DNA of 64,000 nucleotides from Rubrivivax sp. (GTDB taxonomy: Bacteria; Pseudomonadota; Gammaproteobacteria; Burkholderiales; Burkholderiaceae_C), in NCBI GenBank assembly GCA_030653385.1, contig JAURZM010000050.1:1-64000 (forward strand). Direction: 5' to 3'. Positions 54,696 to 64,000 of the stretch are shown in pieces (within the stretch, counting starts at the first letter, position 1; every line of letters begins with the position of its first letter). A program made the position numbers and the translations under genes. The notes beneath the pieces are model-generated. The model was not told the DNA's origin, made no database searches, and saw only the letters and a list, made by a program, of their open reading frames with translations.

Positions 54696-55055
54696 ATGGA
54701 ACTGCAACCGTACCTGCCCGTGATCCTGTTCATCCTGGTGGGCATCGGTGTCGGCATCGCGCCGCAGGTGCTGGGCTTCATCTTCGGCCCCAACCGGCCC
54801 GACGTGGCCAAGAACAGCCCCTACGAATGCGGCTTCGAGGCCTTCGAAGATGCGCGCATGAAGTTCGACGTGCGCTACTACCTGGTGGCCATTCTCTTCA
54901 TCCTGTTCGACCTGGAAATCGCCTTTCTCTTCCCCTGGGCCGTGGCCTTGCACGACATCGGCGCGTCAGGTTTCTGGGCCATGATGATCTTTCTGGCCAT
55001 CCTGGTCGTCGGCTTCGTGTACGAGTGGAAAAAGGGCGCTCTCGACTGGGAGTGA
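54696..55055 (+). CDS. nuoA: NADH-quinone oxidoreductase subunit A
   Basis: The 119-residue membrane subunit of complex I has three spans and the conserved loop [20 protein letters not shown] with the cysteine that moves during the active/deactive transition, followed by [20 protein letters not shown]. It is the first gene of the nuo operon here. nuoB follows after six bases. Confidence 0.96.
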   Translation: MELQPYLPVILFILVGIGVGIAPQVLGFIFGPNRPDVAKNSPYECGFEAFEDARMKFDVRYYLVAILFILFDLEIAFLFPWAVALHDIGASGFWAMMIFLAILVVGFVYEWKKGALDWE

Positions 55056-55061
55056 TGAAGC

Positions 55062-55538
55062 ATGGGCATTGAAGGCGTTCTCAAGGAAGGCTTCGTCACG
55101 ACGAGCGTCGATACGCTCATCAACTGGTCGAAGACCGGGTCGTTGTGGCCGATGACTTTCGGGCTGGCCTGTTGTGCCGTGGAGATGATGCATGCGGGCG
55201 CGGCCCGCTACGACATCGACCGCTTCGGCATGTTGTTTCGGCCCAGCCCGCGACAGAGCGACCTGATGATCGTCGCCGGCACGCTGTGCAACAAGATGGC
55301 GCCTGCGCTGCGCAAGGTCTATGACCAGATGGCCGAGCCGCGTTGGGTGCTGAGCATGGGCTCGTGCGCCAACGGCGGCGGCTACTACCACTACAGCTAT
55401 TCGGTGGTGCGCGGCTGCGACCGCATCGTGCCAGTGGACGTCTACGTGCCGGGCTGTCCGCCCACGGCCGAAGCGCTGCTGTACGGCATCCTGCAACTGC
55501 AGGCCAAGATCCGGCGCGAAAACACCATCGCCCGCTGA
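55062..55538 (+). CDS. nuoB: NADH-quinone oxidoreductase subunit B
   Basis: The 158-residue hydrophilic subunit holds cluster N2, the last iron-sulfur cluster before quinone. The ligands are seen in [18 protein letters not shown] (two adjacent cysteines), [20 protein letters not shown] and [15 protein letters not shown]. It lies between nuoA and nuoC. Confidence 0.97.
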   Translation: MGIEGVLKEGFVTTSVDTLINWSKTGSLWPMTFGLACCAVEMMHAGAARYDIDRFGMLFRPSPRQSDLMIVAGTLCNKMAPALRKVYDQMAEPRWVLSMGSCANGGGYYHYSYSVVRGCDRIVPVDVYVPGCPPTAEALLYGILQLQAKIRRENTIAR

Positions 55539-55569
55539 AGAACAAGAGCCAACAACAGCCGACCTTTCA

Positions 55570-56169
55570 ATGACGCAGAAGCTCGACAACCTTCAGGCCG
55601 CCTTGCAGTCCGTGCTGGGCGATGCCATCCAGTTGCTGGTGCGCGAGCGCGGCGAGATCACCCTTGCGGTTGCCGCCGCCAACTACCTGAAGGTGGGCAA
55701 GACCCTGCGTGACCATGCCGACCTCCAGTTCGAGCAGCTCATCGACCTGTGTGGCGTCGACTGGTCCGACTACAAAAACGAAGGCACCGAAGGCCGGCGC
55801 TACGCCGTGGTGCTGCATCTGCTGTCGGTGTCGAAAAACTGGCGCGTGCGGCTGAAGGTGTTTGCCAGCGACGACGACTTCCCGTCAGTCGATTCGGTCA
55901 ACGAGGTCTGGAACGCGGCCAACTGGTTCGAGCGCGAAGCCTTCGACATGTTCGGCATCATCTTCGAAGGCCACCTCGACTTGCGCCGCATCCTGACTGA
56001 TTACGGTTTCATCGGCCACCCGATGCGCAAGGACTTCCCGGTCACCGGCCATGTCGAGATGCGCTACGACGCCGAGAAAAAGCGGGTCATCTACCAGGCG
56101 GTGACCATAGAGCCGCGAGAGATCGTGCCGCGTGTGGTGCGCGAAGACAACTACGGTGGCATGCACTGA
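55570..56169 (+). CDS. nuoC: NADH-quinone oxidoreductase subunit C
   Basis: The 199-residue 30-kDa subunit has the motif [20 protein letters not shown] and [20 protein letters not shown] of the NuoC family and supports the quinone module with NuoB and NuoD. In this organism nuoC and nuoD are separate genes, unlike the fused gene of E. coli. nuoD begins one base after its stop. Confidence 0.96.
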   Translation: MTQKLDNLQAALQSVLGDAIQLLVRERGEITLAVAAANYLKVGKTLRDHADLQFEQLIDLCGVDWSDYKNEGTEGRRYAVVLHLLSVSKNWRVRLKVFASDDDFPSVDSVNEVWNAANWFEREAFDMFGIIFEGHLDLRRILTDYGFIGHPMRKDFPVTGHVEMRYDAEKKRVIYQAVTIEPREIVPRVVREDNYGGMH

Positions 56170-56170
56170 C

Positions 56171-57424
56171 ATGGCCGAAATCAAGAACTACACGCTGAAC
56201 TTCGGGCCCCAGCACCCCGCCGCGCACGGTGTGCTGCGCCTGGTGCTGGAACTGGACGGTGAAGTCATCCAGCGCGCCGACCCGCACATCGGCCTCTTGC
56301 ACCGCGCCACCGAAAAGCTGGCCGAGAGCAAGACCTACATCCAGAGCCTGCCCTACATGGACCGCCTCGACTACGTGTCGATGATGGCCAATGAACACGC
56401 CTACTGCCTGGCCATCGAAAAGCTGGTGGGCATCGAGGTACCCGAACGTGCGCAGTACATCCGCGTCATGTTCGCGGAACTCACCCGTTTGCTGAACCAC
56501 CTGTTGTGGCTGGGTGCGCATGGCCTGGACTGCGGTGCGATGAACATCCTCATCTACTGCTTCCGCGAGCGCGAAGACATCTTCGACATGTACGAGGCGG
56601 TGTCGGGCGCGCGCATGCACGCGGCCTACTTCCGCCCGGGTGGTGTGTACCGCGACCTGCCCGAGCAGATGCCGCAGTACAAGGTGTCGCGCATCAAGAA
56701 CGAAAAGGCCATCAAGGCGCTGAATCAAAACCGCCAGGGTTCGCTGCTCGATTTCATCGAAGACTTTTGCGAGCGTTTCCCGAAGAACGTCGACGACTAC
56801 GAAACCCTGCTCACCGACAACCGCATCTGGAAGCAGCGCACCGTGGGCGTGGGCGTGGTCTCGCCCGAACGTGCGCTGAACCTGGGATTCACCGGCGCCA
56901 TGCTGCGTGGCAGCGGCATCGCCTGGGACCTGCGCAAGCAGCAGCCCTACGACGTCTACGACAAAATGGATTTCGACGTGCCGGTGGGCGTGAACGGCGA
57001 CACCTACGACCGTTACCTGGTGCGTGTGGAAGAGATGCGCCAGAGCAACCGCATCGTGCAGCAGTGCTTGAAGTGGCTGCGTGCCAACCCGGGCCCGGTG
57101 ATCACCGGCAACCACAAGGTGGCACCGCCTTCGCGTGTCGACATGAAGTCCAACATGGAAGAGCTCATCCACCACTTCAAGCTCTTCACCGAAGGCATGC
57201 ACGTGCCCGAAGGCGAGGCCTACGCGGCGGTGGAACACCCCAAGGGTGAGTTCGGCATCTACCTGATCAGCGACGGTGCCAACAAACCTTACCGCCTGAA
57301 GATCCGGCCGCCGGGTTTTGCGCACCTGGCCGCGCTGGACGAGATGAGCCGTGGCCACATGATTGCCGATGCGGTGGCCATCATCGGCACCATGGACATC
57401 GTATTTGGCGAGATCGATCGATGA
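56171..57424 (+). CDS. nuoD: NADH-quinone oxidoreductase subunit D
   Basis: The 417-residue 49-kDa subunit forms the quinone site with NuoB. Typical are [51 protein letters not shown] and the C-terminal DIVFGEIDR. The family derives from hydrogenase large subunits but lacks the nickel ligands. Its last codons overlap the nuoE start. Confidence 0.97.
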   Translation: MAEIKNYTLNFGPQHPAAHGVLRLVLELDGEVIQRADPHIGLLHRATEKLAESKTYIQSLPYMDRLDYVSMMANEHAYCLAIEKLVGIEVPERAQYIRVMFAELTRLLNHLLWLGAHGLDCGAMNILIYCFREREDIFDMYEAVSGARMHAAYFRPGGVYRDLPEQMPQYKVSRIKNEKAIKALNQNRQGSLLDFIEDFCERFPKNVDDYETLLTDNRIWKQRTVGVGVVSPERALNLGFTGAMLRGSGIAWDLRKQQPYDVYDKMDFDVPVGVNGDTYDRYLVRVEEMRQSNRIVQQCLKWLRANPGPVITGNHKVAPPSRVDMKSNMEELIHHFKLFTEGMHVPEGEAYAAVEHPKGEFGIYLISDGANKPYRLKIRPPGFAHLAALDEMSRGHMIADAVAIIGTMDIVFGEIDR

Positions 57425-57927
57425 TGCAACTCTCCGACGCCACCAAGGCGCGCTTCGACAAGGAAGTGGCCAAGTTCCCGGCCGATCAGAAGGTCTCTGC
57501 CGTGATGGCCTGTCTGGCCATCGTTCAACAAGAGCAGGGCCACGTCAGCGTCGAAGCCGAAGACGCCATTGCCGCCCACCTGGGCATGGCGGCGATCGCG
57601 GTGCACGAGGTCACCACCTTCTACAACATGTACAACCAGCATCCTGTTGGCCAGTACAAGCTCAACATCTGCACCAACCTGCCGTGCCAATTGCGCGATG
57701 GCGACAAGGCGCTGGACCATGTCTGCAAGAAGTTGGGTGTTGAACCTTACGGCAGCACGGCCGATGGTGTGTTCACCGTGCAACCCAGCGAATGCCTGGG
57801 TGCCTGCGCCGATGCGCCGGTGCTGCTGGTCAACGACCGCCAGATGCTGAGCCTCATGACGAGCGAACGGCTCGACGAACTGCTGGCGCTGCTGAAGGCC
57901 AACGCAAGCGAGAAGTTCCATGCTTGA
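57421..57927 (+). CDS. nuoE: NADH-quinone oxidoreductase subunit E
   Basis: The 168-residue 24-kDa subunit binds the [2Fe-2S] cluster N1a, with ligands in CTNLPCQL and CLGACADAP. The helical N-terminus contains [16 protein letters not shown]. It begins with two ATG codons in a row overlapping the nuoD stop and ends within the nuoF start, so the three genes are closely coupled. Confidence 0.96.
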   Translation: MMQLSDATKARFDKEVAKFPADQKVSAVMACLAIVQQEQGHVSVEAEDAIAAHLGMAAIAVHEVTTFYNMYNQHPVGQYKLNICTNLPCQLRDGDKALDHVCKKLGVEPYGSTADGVFTVQPSECLGACADAPVLLVNDRQMLSLMTSERLDELLALLKANASEKFHA

Positions 57928-59272
57928 CCTTTCCAAGTTCCAGGCCAAGGGCGACGAGACCTGTTTCCACGACCGGCACATCGGTGCGCAGATCTATGCG
58001 GGTCTGGACGGCAAGAACTGGGGCCTGAAGGACTATGTCGCACGCGGCGGCTACTCGGCCCTGAAGAAGATCCTGGCCAAGGACGGCGTGGCCGGCAACG
58101 AAGGCATGACGCAGGACCGGGTGATCGCCGAGGTCAAGCTCAGCGCGCTGCGGGGCCGTGGCGGTGCCGGCTTTCCCACCGGCCTGAAGTGGAGTTTCAT
58201 GCCCCGTGCCTTCCCGGGCCCGAAGTACCTGGTCTGCAACAGCGACGAAGGTGAACCGGGCACGTGCAAGGACCGCGACATCCTGGCCTACAACCCGCAC
58301 ATCGTGATCGAAGGCATGGCCATCGCCGCCTACGCGATGGGCATCAAGACCGGCTACAACTACATCCACGGCGAGATCTTCGAGGTCTACGAACGCTTCG
58401 AAGCCGCGCTGGAAGAAGCGCGCGCCGCAGGCTTTTTGGGCGACAACATCCTGGGCAGCAGCTTCAGCTTCGAGTTGCACGCCTTCCACGGCTTCGGCGC
58501 CTACATCTGCGGCGAAGAAACCGCGCTGCTCGAATCGCTGGAAGGCAAGAAGGGCCAGCCACGTTTCAAGCCGCCGTTCCCGGCCAGCTTCGGCCTGTAC
58601 GGCAAGCCGACGACGATCAACAACACCGAGACCTTTGCCGCGGTGCCGTGGATCATCAACAACGGCGGCCAGAAGTACCTGGAATGTGGCAAGCCCAACA
58701 ACGGCGGCACCAAGATCTTCAGCGTGGTGGGTGACGTCAACCGGCCCGGCAACTTCGAAGTCCCGCTGGGCACACCGTTTTCCAAGCTGCTGGACCTGGC
58801 CGGTGGTGTGCGCACGGGCCGCAAGCTCAAGGCCGTGATTCCCGGTGGTTCGTCTGCGCCGGTGCTGCCGGGCGCCACGATGATGGACCTGACGATGGAC
58901 TACGACGCCATCGCCAAGGCGGGTTCGATGCTGGGCTCGGGTGCGGTCATCGTCATGGACGACAGCCGCTGCATGGTGAAGAGCCTGCTGCGTCTGAGCT
59001 ATTTCTACCAGCACGAAAGCTGCGGCCAATGCACACCCTGCCGCGAAGGCACCGGCTGGTTGTGGCGGGTCATCCACCGCATCGAACACGGCCAGGGCAG
59101 GGCGGACGACCTGGCGCTGCTGGACAACGTGGCCTTCAACATCAAGGGCCGCACCATCTGCGCCTTGGGCGACGCCGCCGCGATGCCGGTGGAAGGCATG
59201 CTCAAACACTTCCGCGACGAGTTTGCGCACCACGTCGAACACAAGACCTGCATGGTCCCCCAGACAGCATGA
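57920..59272 (+). CDS. nuoF: NADH-quinone oxidoreductase subunit F
   Basis: The 450-residue 51-kDa subunit oxidises NADH with FMN and passes electrons to cluster N3. It shows the glycine-rich NADH/FMN site [36 protein letters not shown], and the cluster ligands [12 protein letters not shown] with a distal cysteine in ICALGDAA. Between its stop and nuoG lies a repeat element. Confidence 0.97.
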   Translation: MLDLSKFQAKGDETCFHDRHIGAQIYAGLDGKNWGLKDYVARGGYSALKKILAKDGVAGNEGMTQDRVIAEVKLSALRGRGGAGFPTGLKWSFMPRAFPGPKYLVCNSDEGEPGTCKDRDILAYNPHIVIEGMAIAAYAMGIKTGYNYIHGEIFEVYERFEAALEEARAAGFLGDNILGSSFSFELHAFHGFGAYICGEETALLESLEGKKGQPRFKPPFPASFGLYGKPTTINNTETFAAVPWIINNGGQKYLECGKPNNGGTKIFSVVGDVNRPGNFEVPLGTPFSKLLDLAGGVRTGRKLKAVIPGGSSAPVLPGATMMDLTMDYDAIAKAGSMLGSGAVIVMDDSRCMVKSLLRLSYFYQHESCGQCTPCREGTGWLWRVIHRIEHGQGRADDLALLDNVAFNIKGRTICALGDAAAMPVEGMLKHFRDEFAHHVEHKTCMVPQTA

Positions 59273-59361
59273 CCCACCCCCGTAGCGCCTTCGGCGCTCC
59301 CCCTCAAGGGGGCGCACCCAGCGGCCCGGCGAAGCCGGTTCCGCGGCTGCCGCTTGGTGCG
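59273..59361 (+). repeat. interspersed palindromic repeat, copy 2
   Basis: This spacer between nuoF and nuoG contains CCCCCTCAAGGGGG and CGAAGCCGGTTCCGCGGC. It follows the same order of blocks as the repeat at 37729-37820 but is more diverged. The central hairpin could affect the ratio of nuo mRNA segments. The similarity was judged by eye. Confidence 0.6.
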
Positions 59362-59386
59362 GCCACACGGTCGAGCGAAAACAGAC

Positions 59387-61708
59387 ATGGCTGAACTCAA
59401 CATCGACGGCAAGACGGTCACGGTGGCCGATGGCAGCGTCGTCATGCACGCGGCCGATGCGGCCGGCATCTACATCCCGCACTTCTGTTATCACAAGAAG
59501 TTGTCCATCGCGGCCAACTGCCGCATGTGCCTGGTGGACATCGAAAAGATGCCCAAGCCCATGCCCGCCTGCGCCACGCCGGTGACCAACGGCATGATCG
59601 TTCGCACGAAAAGCGACAAGGCCACCAAGGCGCAGCAGTCGGTGATGGAGTTCCTGCTCATCAACCATCCGCTGGACTGCCCCATCTGCGACCAGGGCGG
59701 TGAATGCCAGCTGCAGGACCTGGCCGTAGGCTACGGTGCCAGCAGCAGCCGCTACGCCGAAGAAAAGCGGGTCGTCTTTCCGAAGGACGTGAGCCCGCTG
59801 GTCAGCATGGCCGAAATGAGCCGCTGCATCCACTGCACCCGCTGCGTGCGCTTTGGCCAGGAAGTGGCCGGTGTGATGGAACTGGGCATGATCCACCGCG
59901 GCGAGCACAGCGAGATCACCACCATCGACGGTCGCAGCATCGACAGCGAACTGTCGGGCAACATGATCGATATCTGCCCGGTCGGTGCACTCACCAGCAA
60001 GCCCTTCCGCTACAGCGCCCGCACCTGGGAACTGTCGCGCCGCAAGTCGGTCTCGCCGCACGATAGCACTGGCGCCAACCTCATCGTGCAGGTCAAGTCA
60101 GGCCAAGTGATGCGTGTCGTGCCGCTGGAGAACGAAGCCGTCAACGAGTGCTGGATCTCCGACCGCGACCGTTTCAGCTACGAAGCACTGGGCAGCGACA
60201 GCCGTCTGACGCAGCCGATGATCAAGCAGGGCGGCCAGTGGCAGGCGGTGGACTGGAACACCGCGCTGGCTTACGTGGTCGACGGCCTGAAGCGGGTGAA
60301 GGCCGAGTTTGGCACCAGCCACATCGGCGCCATCGGCCATGCCACCAGCACGGTCGAAGAACTGCACCTGCTGGCCAAACTGGTGCGTGGCATCGGCAGC
60401 GAGAACATCGACCACCGCACCCGGCACGCCGACTTCGGCAACACCGCTCCGGTGGGCTCTGCGCGCTGGCTGGGCTTGCCCATTGCCGAGTTGTCCAAGC
60501 TGGACCGGGCGCTCGTCATCGGCAGCTTCCTGCGCAAGGACCATCCGCTGATGGCGCAGCGCCTGCGCCAAGCCGTGCGCCATGGCGCGCAGGTGATGAG
60601 CTTGCACGCCGTGCACGACGACTGGGCGATGCCGCTGTCCGCCACACTGACCGCAGCACCTTCGCAGTGGCTGGCCCAACTGGCCGACGTGGCCGCCGCA
60701 GTGGCCAAGTCAGCGGGTGTGCCCGCGCCGTTGCCGGCCGACCCGGGCCCCCATGCGCAGGCCGTGGCCGCTGCGCTGCTGTCGGGCGAACACAAGGCGG
60801 TGCTGCTGGGCAACGCCGCCGCGCAGCATCCGCAAGCTGGCGCCTTGCTCGCCATCGCGCAATGGATCGGCAGCCACACCGGTGCCAGCGTCGGTTACCT
60901 GGGTGAACTGGGTAACGGCGTGGGCGCGCAACTCGTCAACGCGCTGCCGGGTGCCGGTGGTCTGAACGCCGGGCAGATGCTGAGCCAGCCGATGAAGGCG
61001 CTGCTGCTGTTGAACACCGAAGCGGTGCTGGACAGCGCCAACGCGGCCGCTGCGAACAAAGCGCTTGCCACTTCGGGTCTGGTGGTGGCCCTGACAGCGT
61101 TCAAGGACACCTGTGCCGACGTGGCCGATGTGATGCTGCCCATCGCGCCCTTCACCGAAACCGCCGGCACCTTCGTCAACGCCGAAGGGCGTGTGCAAGG
61201 TTTTCACGGCGTGGTCAAGCCGCGCGGCGACACCCGCCCGGCCTGGAAGGTGTTGCGTGTGCTGGGCAATCTGCTGGGCCTGGAAGGCTTCAGCCAGGAA
61301 ACCGCCGAGCAGGTCCGCGACGAAGCGCTGGGTGATGTGGCCGGCTTGGCCGCACGGCTGGACAACAGCAGCACAGCCGCGCTGTCGCTGGGCCAGCCCG
61401 TGCAGGGCCTGCAGCGGTTGGCCGATGTGCCGATCTACGCCACCGATTCGGTGGTGCGTCGCTCGCCGCCGTTGCAACTCACGGCCGATGCACATCTGCC
61501 GCAGGTCGGCTTGCCCTCGGCCCTGTGGCAACAACTGGGCCTGAAGGCTGGCGACCTCGTGCGCATCTCACAAGGCGAGGGTCATGCCACGCTGCAGGCG
61601 CGGGAAGACGCATCGCTGGCCGACAACACCGTGCGTGTCGCAGCGGGCCACGCCAGCACCGCTGCATTGGGCGCGATGTTCGGCACCGTGACCGTGGACA
61701 AGGCCTGA
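59387..61708 (+). CDS. nuoG: NADH-quinone oxidoreductase subunit G
   Basis: The 773-residue 75-kDa subunit carries several clusters: [2Fe-2S] ligands in [18 protein letters not shown] with PACATPV, the His/Cys site [18 protein letters not shown] for N5, and [4Fe-4S] ligands [17 protein letters not shown] molybdopterin-oxidoreductase-like domain without cofactor follows. I see no clear set of ligands for the extra N7 cluster. The ATG at 59387 lies just before the ferredoxin domain; in-frame codons upstream belong to the repeat. Confidence 0.96.
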   Translation: MAELNIDGKTVTVADGSVVMHAADAAGIYIPHFCYHKKLSIAANCRMCLVDIEKMPKPMPACATPVTNGMIVRTKSDKATKAQQSVMEFLLINHPLDCPICDQGGECQLQDLAVGYGASSSRYAEEKRVVFPKDVSPLVSMAEMSRCIHCTRCVRFGQEVAGVMELGMIHRGEHSEITTIDGRSIDSELSGNMIDICPVGALTSKPFRYSARTWELSRRKSVSPHDSTGANLIVQVKSGQVMRVVPLENEAVNECWISDRDRFSYEALGSDSRLTQPMIKQGGQWQAVDWNTALAYVVDGLKRVKAEFGTSHIGAIGHATSTVEELHLLAKLVRGIGSENIDHRTRHADFGNTAPVGSARWLGLPIAELSKLDRALVIGSFLRKDHPLMAQRLRQAVRHGAQVMSLHAVHDDWAMPLSATLTAAPSQWLAQLADVAAAVAKSAGVPAPLPADPGPHAQAVAAALLSGEHKAVLLGNAAAQHPQAGALLAIAQWIGSHTGASVGYLGELGNGVGAQLVNALPGAGGLNAGQMLSQPMKALLLLNTEAVLDSANAAAANKALATSGLVVALTAFKDTCADVADVMLPIAPFTETAGTFVNAEGRVQGFHGVVKPRGDTRPAWKVLRVLGNLLGLEGFSQETAEQVRDEALGDVAGLAARLDNSSTAALSLGQPVQGLQRLADVPIYATDSVVRRSPPLQLTADAHLPQVGLPSALWQQLGLKAGDLVRISQGEGHATLQAREDASLADNTVRVAAGHASTAALGAMFGTVTVDKA

Positions 61709-61712
61709 GATC

Positions 61713-62768
61713 ATGTTCGAGCCCCTTCACCAAGCCGCCAACGCCGCACTCGGGCCCACCTTGTGGCTCGTGCTCTGGACGCTGATCAAGATCGTGGCCG
61801 TCGTGCTGCCCTTGATGGGCTGCGTCGCCTACCTCACGCTGTGGGAGCGCAAGGCCATCGGCTGGAGCCAGATCCGACCCGGCCCCAACCGCGTCGGCCC
61901 CTACGGCCTGCTGACGCCGATTGCCGACGCGGTGAAGCTGATCTTCAAAGAGATCATCCGCCCCACGGCCGCGCACAAGGGCCTGTTTTTCCTGGGGCCC
62001 GTGATGACCATCATGCCGGCGCTGGCCGCATGGGCCGTCATTCCCTTCGGCCCCGACGTGGCGCTGGCCAACATCAACGCCGGCCTGTTGTTCCTGATGG
62101 CCATCACCTCTCTCGAGGTCTACGGCGTCATCATCGCCGGCTGGGCCAGCAACTCGAAGTACGCCTTCCTGGGTGCCTTGCGTGCATCGGCGCAGATGGT
62201 CAGCTACGAAATCGCCATGGGCTTCTGCCTGGTGGTGGTGCTGATGGTGTCGGCCAGCATGAACCTGAGCGAAATCGTGGCCGTGCAGGGCAAGGGCATG
62301 TTCGCCGACATGGGCCTGGGCTTCCTGAGCTGGAACTGGCTGCCGCTGCTGCCCATCTTCGTGGTCTTTTTCATCGCGGGCCTGGCCGAAACCAACCGCC
62401 ACCCCTTCGACGTGGTGGAAGGCGAATCGGAAATCGTGGCCGGCCACATGATCGAGTACTCGGGGATGAGCTTTGCCATGTTCTTCCTGGCCGAGTACGC
62501 CAACATGATCCTGGTCAGCATGATGACCACGCTCTTGTTCCTGGGCGGCTGGCTCAGTCCGGTGGGTTTCCTGCCCGACGGCTGGTTCTGGCTCGCGGCC
62601 AAGGTCTTCGTGGTCGCGACGATGTTCCTGTGGGTGCGTGCCACCTTCCCGCGCTTCCGCTACGACCAGATCATGCGCCTGGGCTGGAAGATCTTCATTC
62701 CGATCACGTTGGTGTGGCTGGTGGTTGTGGGTCTGTGGATTCAGTCGCCACTGAGCATTTGGAAGTGA
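61713..62768 (+). CDS. nuoH: NADH-quinone oxidoreductase subunit H
   Basis: The 351-residue membrane subunit has about eight spans and joins the hydrophilic arm to the proton-pumping arm. Key parts are [36 protein letters not shown] and [20 protein letters not shown], whose charged residues line the quinone entry channel. It follows nuoG by four bases. Confidence 0.97.
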   Translation: MFEPLHQAANAALGPTLWLVLWTLIKIVAVVLPLMGCVAYLTLWERKAIGWSQIRPGPNRVGPYGLLTPIADAVKLIFKEIIRPTAAHKGLFFLGPVMTIMPALAAWAVIPFGPDVALANINAGLLFLMAITSLEVYGVIIAGWASNSKYAFLGALRASAQMVSYEIAMGFCLVVVLMVSASMNLSEIVAVQGKGMFADMGLGFLSWNWLPLLPIFVVFFIAGLAETNRHPFDVVEGESEIVAGHMIEYSGMSFAMFFLAEYANMILVSMMTTLLFLGGWLSPVGFLPDGWFWLAAKVFVVATMFLWVRATFPRFRYDQIMRLGWKIFIPITLVWLVVVGLWIQSPLSIWK

Positions 62769-62772
62769 CGCC

Positions 62773-63270
62773 ATGAGCACATTGACGGCAGTCCGCGAAG
62801 TTTTTTCCAGCCTGTTCCTGACCGAGCTGCTCAAGGGCATGCGCGTCACGGGCAGACACTTCCTGGCCAAGAACATCACGGTGCAGTTCCCGGAAGAAAA
62901 AACGCCGCAAAGCCCGCGCTTCCGCGGCCTGCACGCGCTGCGCCGCTATGAAAACGGCGAAGAGCGCTGCATCGCCTGCAAGCTGTGCGAGGCGGTGTGC
63001 CCGGCGATGGCCATCACCATCGAATCCGACGTGCGTGCCGACGGCAGCCGCCGCACGACGCGCTACGACATCGACCTGACCAAGTGCATCTTCTGCGGCT
63101 TCTGCGAAGAAAGCTGCCCGGTGGACAGCATCGTCGAGACCCACCACTTCGAATACCACGGCGAAAAACGCGGCGACCTGTACTTCACGAAGGACATGTT
63201 GCTGGCCGTGGGTGACCGCTACGAAAAAGAGATCGCCGCCGCGCGCGCGGCTGACGCACCTTTCCGATGA
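62773..63270 (+). CDS. nuoI: NADH-quinone oxidoreductase subunit I
   Basis: The 165-residue subunit holds clusters N6a and N6b through two ferredoxin motifs, [16 protein letters not shown] and [16 protein letters not shown]. An amphipathic N-terminal helix attaches it to the membrane. It starts four bases after nuoH. A repeat element of about 90 bases lies between it and nuoJ. Confidence 0.97.
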   Translation: MSTLTAVREVFSSLFLTELLKGMRVTGRHFLAKNITVQFPEEKTPQSPRFRGLHALRRYENGEERCIACKLCEAVCPAMAITIESDVRADGSRRTTRYDIDLTKCIFCGFCEESCPVDSIVETHHFEYHGEKRGDLYFTKDMLLAVGDRYEKEIAAARAADAPFR

Positions 63271-63290
63271 CACCCCGCCGAAGCGTTCCG

Positions 63291-63382
63291 CGACCAAGTT
63301 TCCCCCCGCGGGACCGGCTCTGCCGGACCGCTGGGGGACACCCCCCTCGGGGGGCAGCGAGCGCCAGCGAGCTTGGGGGCCC
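63291..63382 (-). repeat. interspersed palindromic repeat, copy 3
   Basis: Read on the minus strand this segment starts GGCCCCCAAGCTCGCTGGCG, has the same CCCCCCGAGGGGGG centre as 37729-37820 and ends GGAAACTTGGTCG. The two agree at most positions by eye but lie in opposite orientation relative to their operons. It fills the nuoI-nuoJ spacer, and its end is seven bases from the nuoJ start. Confidence 0.75.
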
Positions 63383-63388
63383 AACAAC

Positions 63389-64000
63389 ATGAATTCGACA
63401 ACCGCACTTTTTTACGTCTTTTCGGCCGTGCTGCTGCTGGCGGCCTTCCGGGTCATCACGGCGCGCAGCACCGTGCATGCCGCGCTGTTCCTGGTGCTCA
63501 GCTTCTTCAGCGCCAGCTGCATCTGGATGCTGCTGCACGCCGAGTTCCTGGCCATCACGCTGGTGCTGGTCTACGTGGGCGCGGTGATGGTGCTTTTCCT
63601 CTTTGTGGTGATGATGCTGGACATCAACACCGACAGTTTCCGAGAGGGCTTCTACAAACACCTGCCGCTGGCCGGCTTCGTGGGCGCGCTCATCGCGCTG
63701 GAAATGGCGCTGGTGCTGATGCGCGGTTTCCAGCTGCAGCCGCCGGTGCCCACGGCCAAGGACATCGAGATCGGCAACACCAAGCTGCTGGGCATCGAGA
63801 TCTACACCCAGTACCTGTACCCGCTGCAGCTGGCGGCTGTGCTGCTGCTGGTGGCCATCATCGCGGCCATTGCGCTGACGCTGCGTGAACGCAAGGACAG
63901 CAAGCGCATGGACCCCTCGGTGCAGGTGCGCGCCAAGGCGGCCGACCGCGTGCGGCTGGTGAAGATGGCGCCCACCATCGAAGCACCGTCCTTGCCCAAA
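63389..64000 (+). CDS. nuoJ: NADH-quinone oxidoreductase subunit J (3' end beyond window)
   Basis: The first 204 codons of nuoJ are present and no stop is reached, so the gene runs past the window edge. The product has five membrane spans with FFSASCIWMLLHAEFLAITL and VYVGAVMVLFLFVVMMLD, whose central pi-bulge helix takes part in coupling quinone reduction to proton pumping. The tail after the last span is basic and at least 35 residues long. nuoK to nuoN should follow outside the window. Confidence 0.95.
   Translation, partial: MNSTTALFYVFSAVLLLAAFRVITARSTVHAALFLVLSFFSASCIWMLLHAEFLAITLVLVYVGAVMVLFLFVVMMLDINTDSFREGFYKHLPLAGFVGALIALEMALVLMRGFQLQPPVPTAKDIEIGNTKLLGIEIYTQYLYPLQLAAVLLLVAIIAAIALTLRERKDSKRMDPSVQVRAKAADRVRLVKMAPTIEAPSLPK

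Noticed and set aside
1..64000. CRISPR arrays, prophage or intact insertion sequences
   Set aside because: No regularly spaced short repeats, no phage structural genes and no complete transposase frame were seen anywhere in the window.

Overview
The window is GC-rich and gene-dense, and it is almost certainly a chromosomal segment of a betaproteobacterium of the order Burkholderiales (Comamonadaceae or the Rubrivivax/Leptothrix group). The pointers are the order rpsO-pnp-quinone oxidoreductase-tpiA-secG-tRNA-Leu-nuoABCDEFGHIJ, the order low-molecular-weight phosphatase-iscR-iscS-iscU-iscA-hscB-hscA-fdx, a phaZ-type intracellular polyhydroxyalkanoate depolymerase, and a 6S RNA gene beside zapA. 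Genus-level placement is inference.

Layout. 1-0.7 kb: degraded DNA with a short IS91-like transposase remnant. 0.7-5.5 kb: a membrane-anchored CadC-like regulator with TolB-like and TPR domains, a lipoprotein di-heme peroxidase and a multi-pass membrane protein. 5.5-6.5 kb: a small accessory patch with a decayed ParE-type toxin-antitoxin pair lying between two diverged direct repeats. 6.5-16.9 kb: housekeeping genes (suhB, trmJ, cysE, mogA, darP, pmbA), a TRAP uptake system whose binding protein converges on its permease genes, a DUF442 phosphatase, a YqeY-like protein and rpsU. 17-24.5 kb: the reductive half of nitrate assimilation on the minus strand, nirB-nirD-nasA, followed by cobA (siroheme supply) and ybiB; a PAS plus degenerate-GGDEF gene diverges from it. 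25.8-32 kb: TauE/SafE exporter, EVE protein, 6S RNA, zapA, zapB-like gene, nth, a stand-alone RnfB-like ferredoxin, phaZ and an aromatic/aspartate aminotransferase. 32-41 kb: uvrB, a phosphatase and the ISC iron-sulfur operon with an IscR site in front and a GNAT gene inserted. 41-45 kb: nitrate uptake (nasT, then nrtA-nrtB-nrtD). 45-54.5 kb: tsaD, hsp20, an ABC binding protein, an aminotransferase, rpsO, pnp, an oxidoreductase, tpiA, secG and tRNA-Leu(GAG). 54.7-64 kb: the complex I operon nuoA to nuoJ, with nuoJ cut by the window end.

How the parts connect. NrtABD import nitrate, NasA reduces it to nitrite and NirBD reduce nitrite to ammonium; CobA makes the siroheme precursor and MogA is needed for the molybdenum cofactor of NasA. 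The strongest regulatory observation is the leader between nasT and nrtA. It holds a near-consensus sigma-54 promoter preceded by NtrC-like half-sites. Downstream come two hairpins whose six-base loops both carry A at position 1 and G at position 4, and the second overlaps the 5' arm of an intrinsic terminator. This is the expected architecture of a target for an ANTAR antiterminator, and the ANTAR protein NasT is encoded immediately upstream. The ISC operon feeds iron-sulfur clusters to several products encoded here (NuoB/E/F/G/I, NirB, NasA, Nth, the RnfB-like ferredoxin, Fdx). I found no CRISPR array, prophage or intact insertion sequence.
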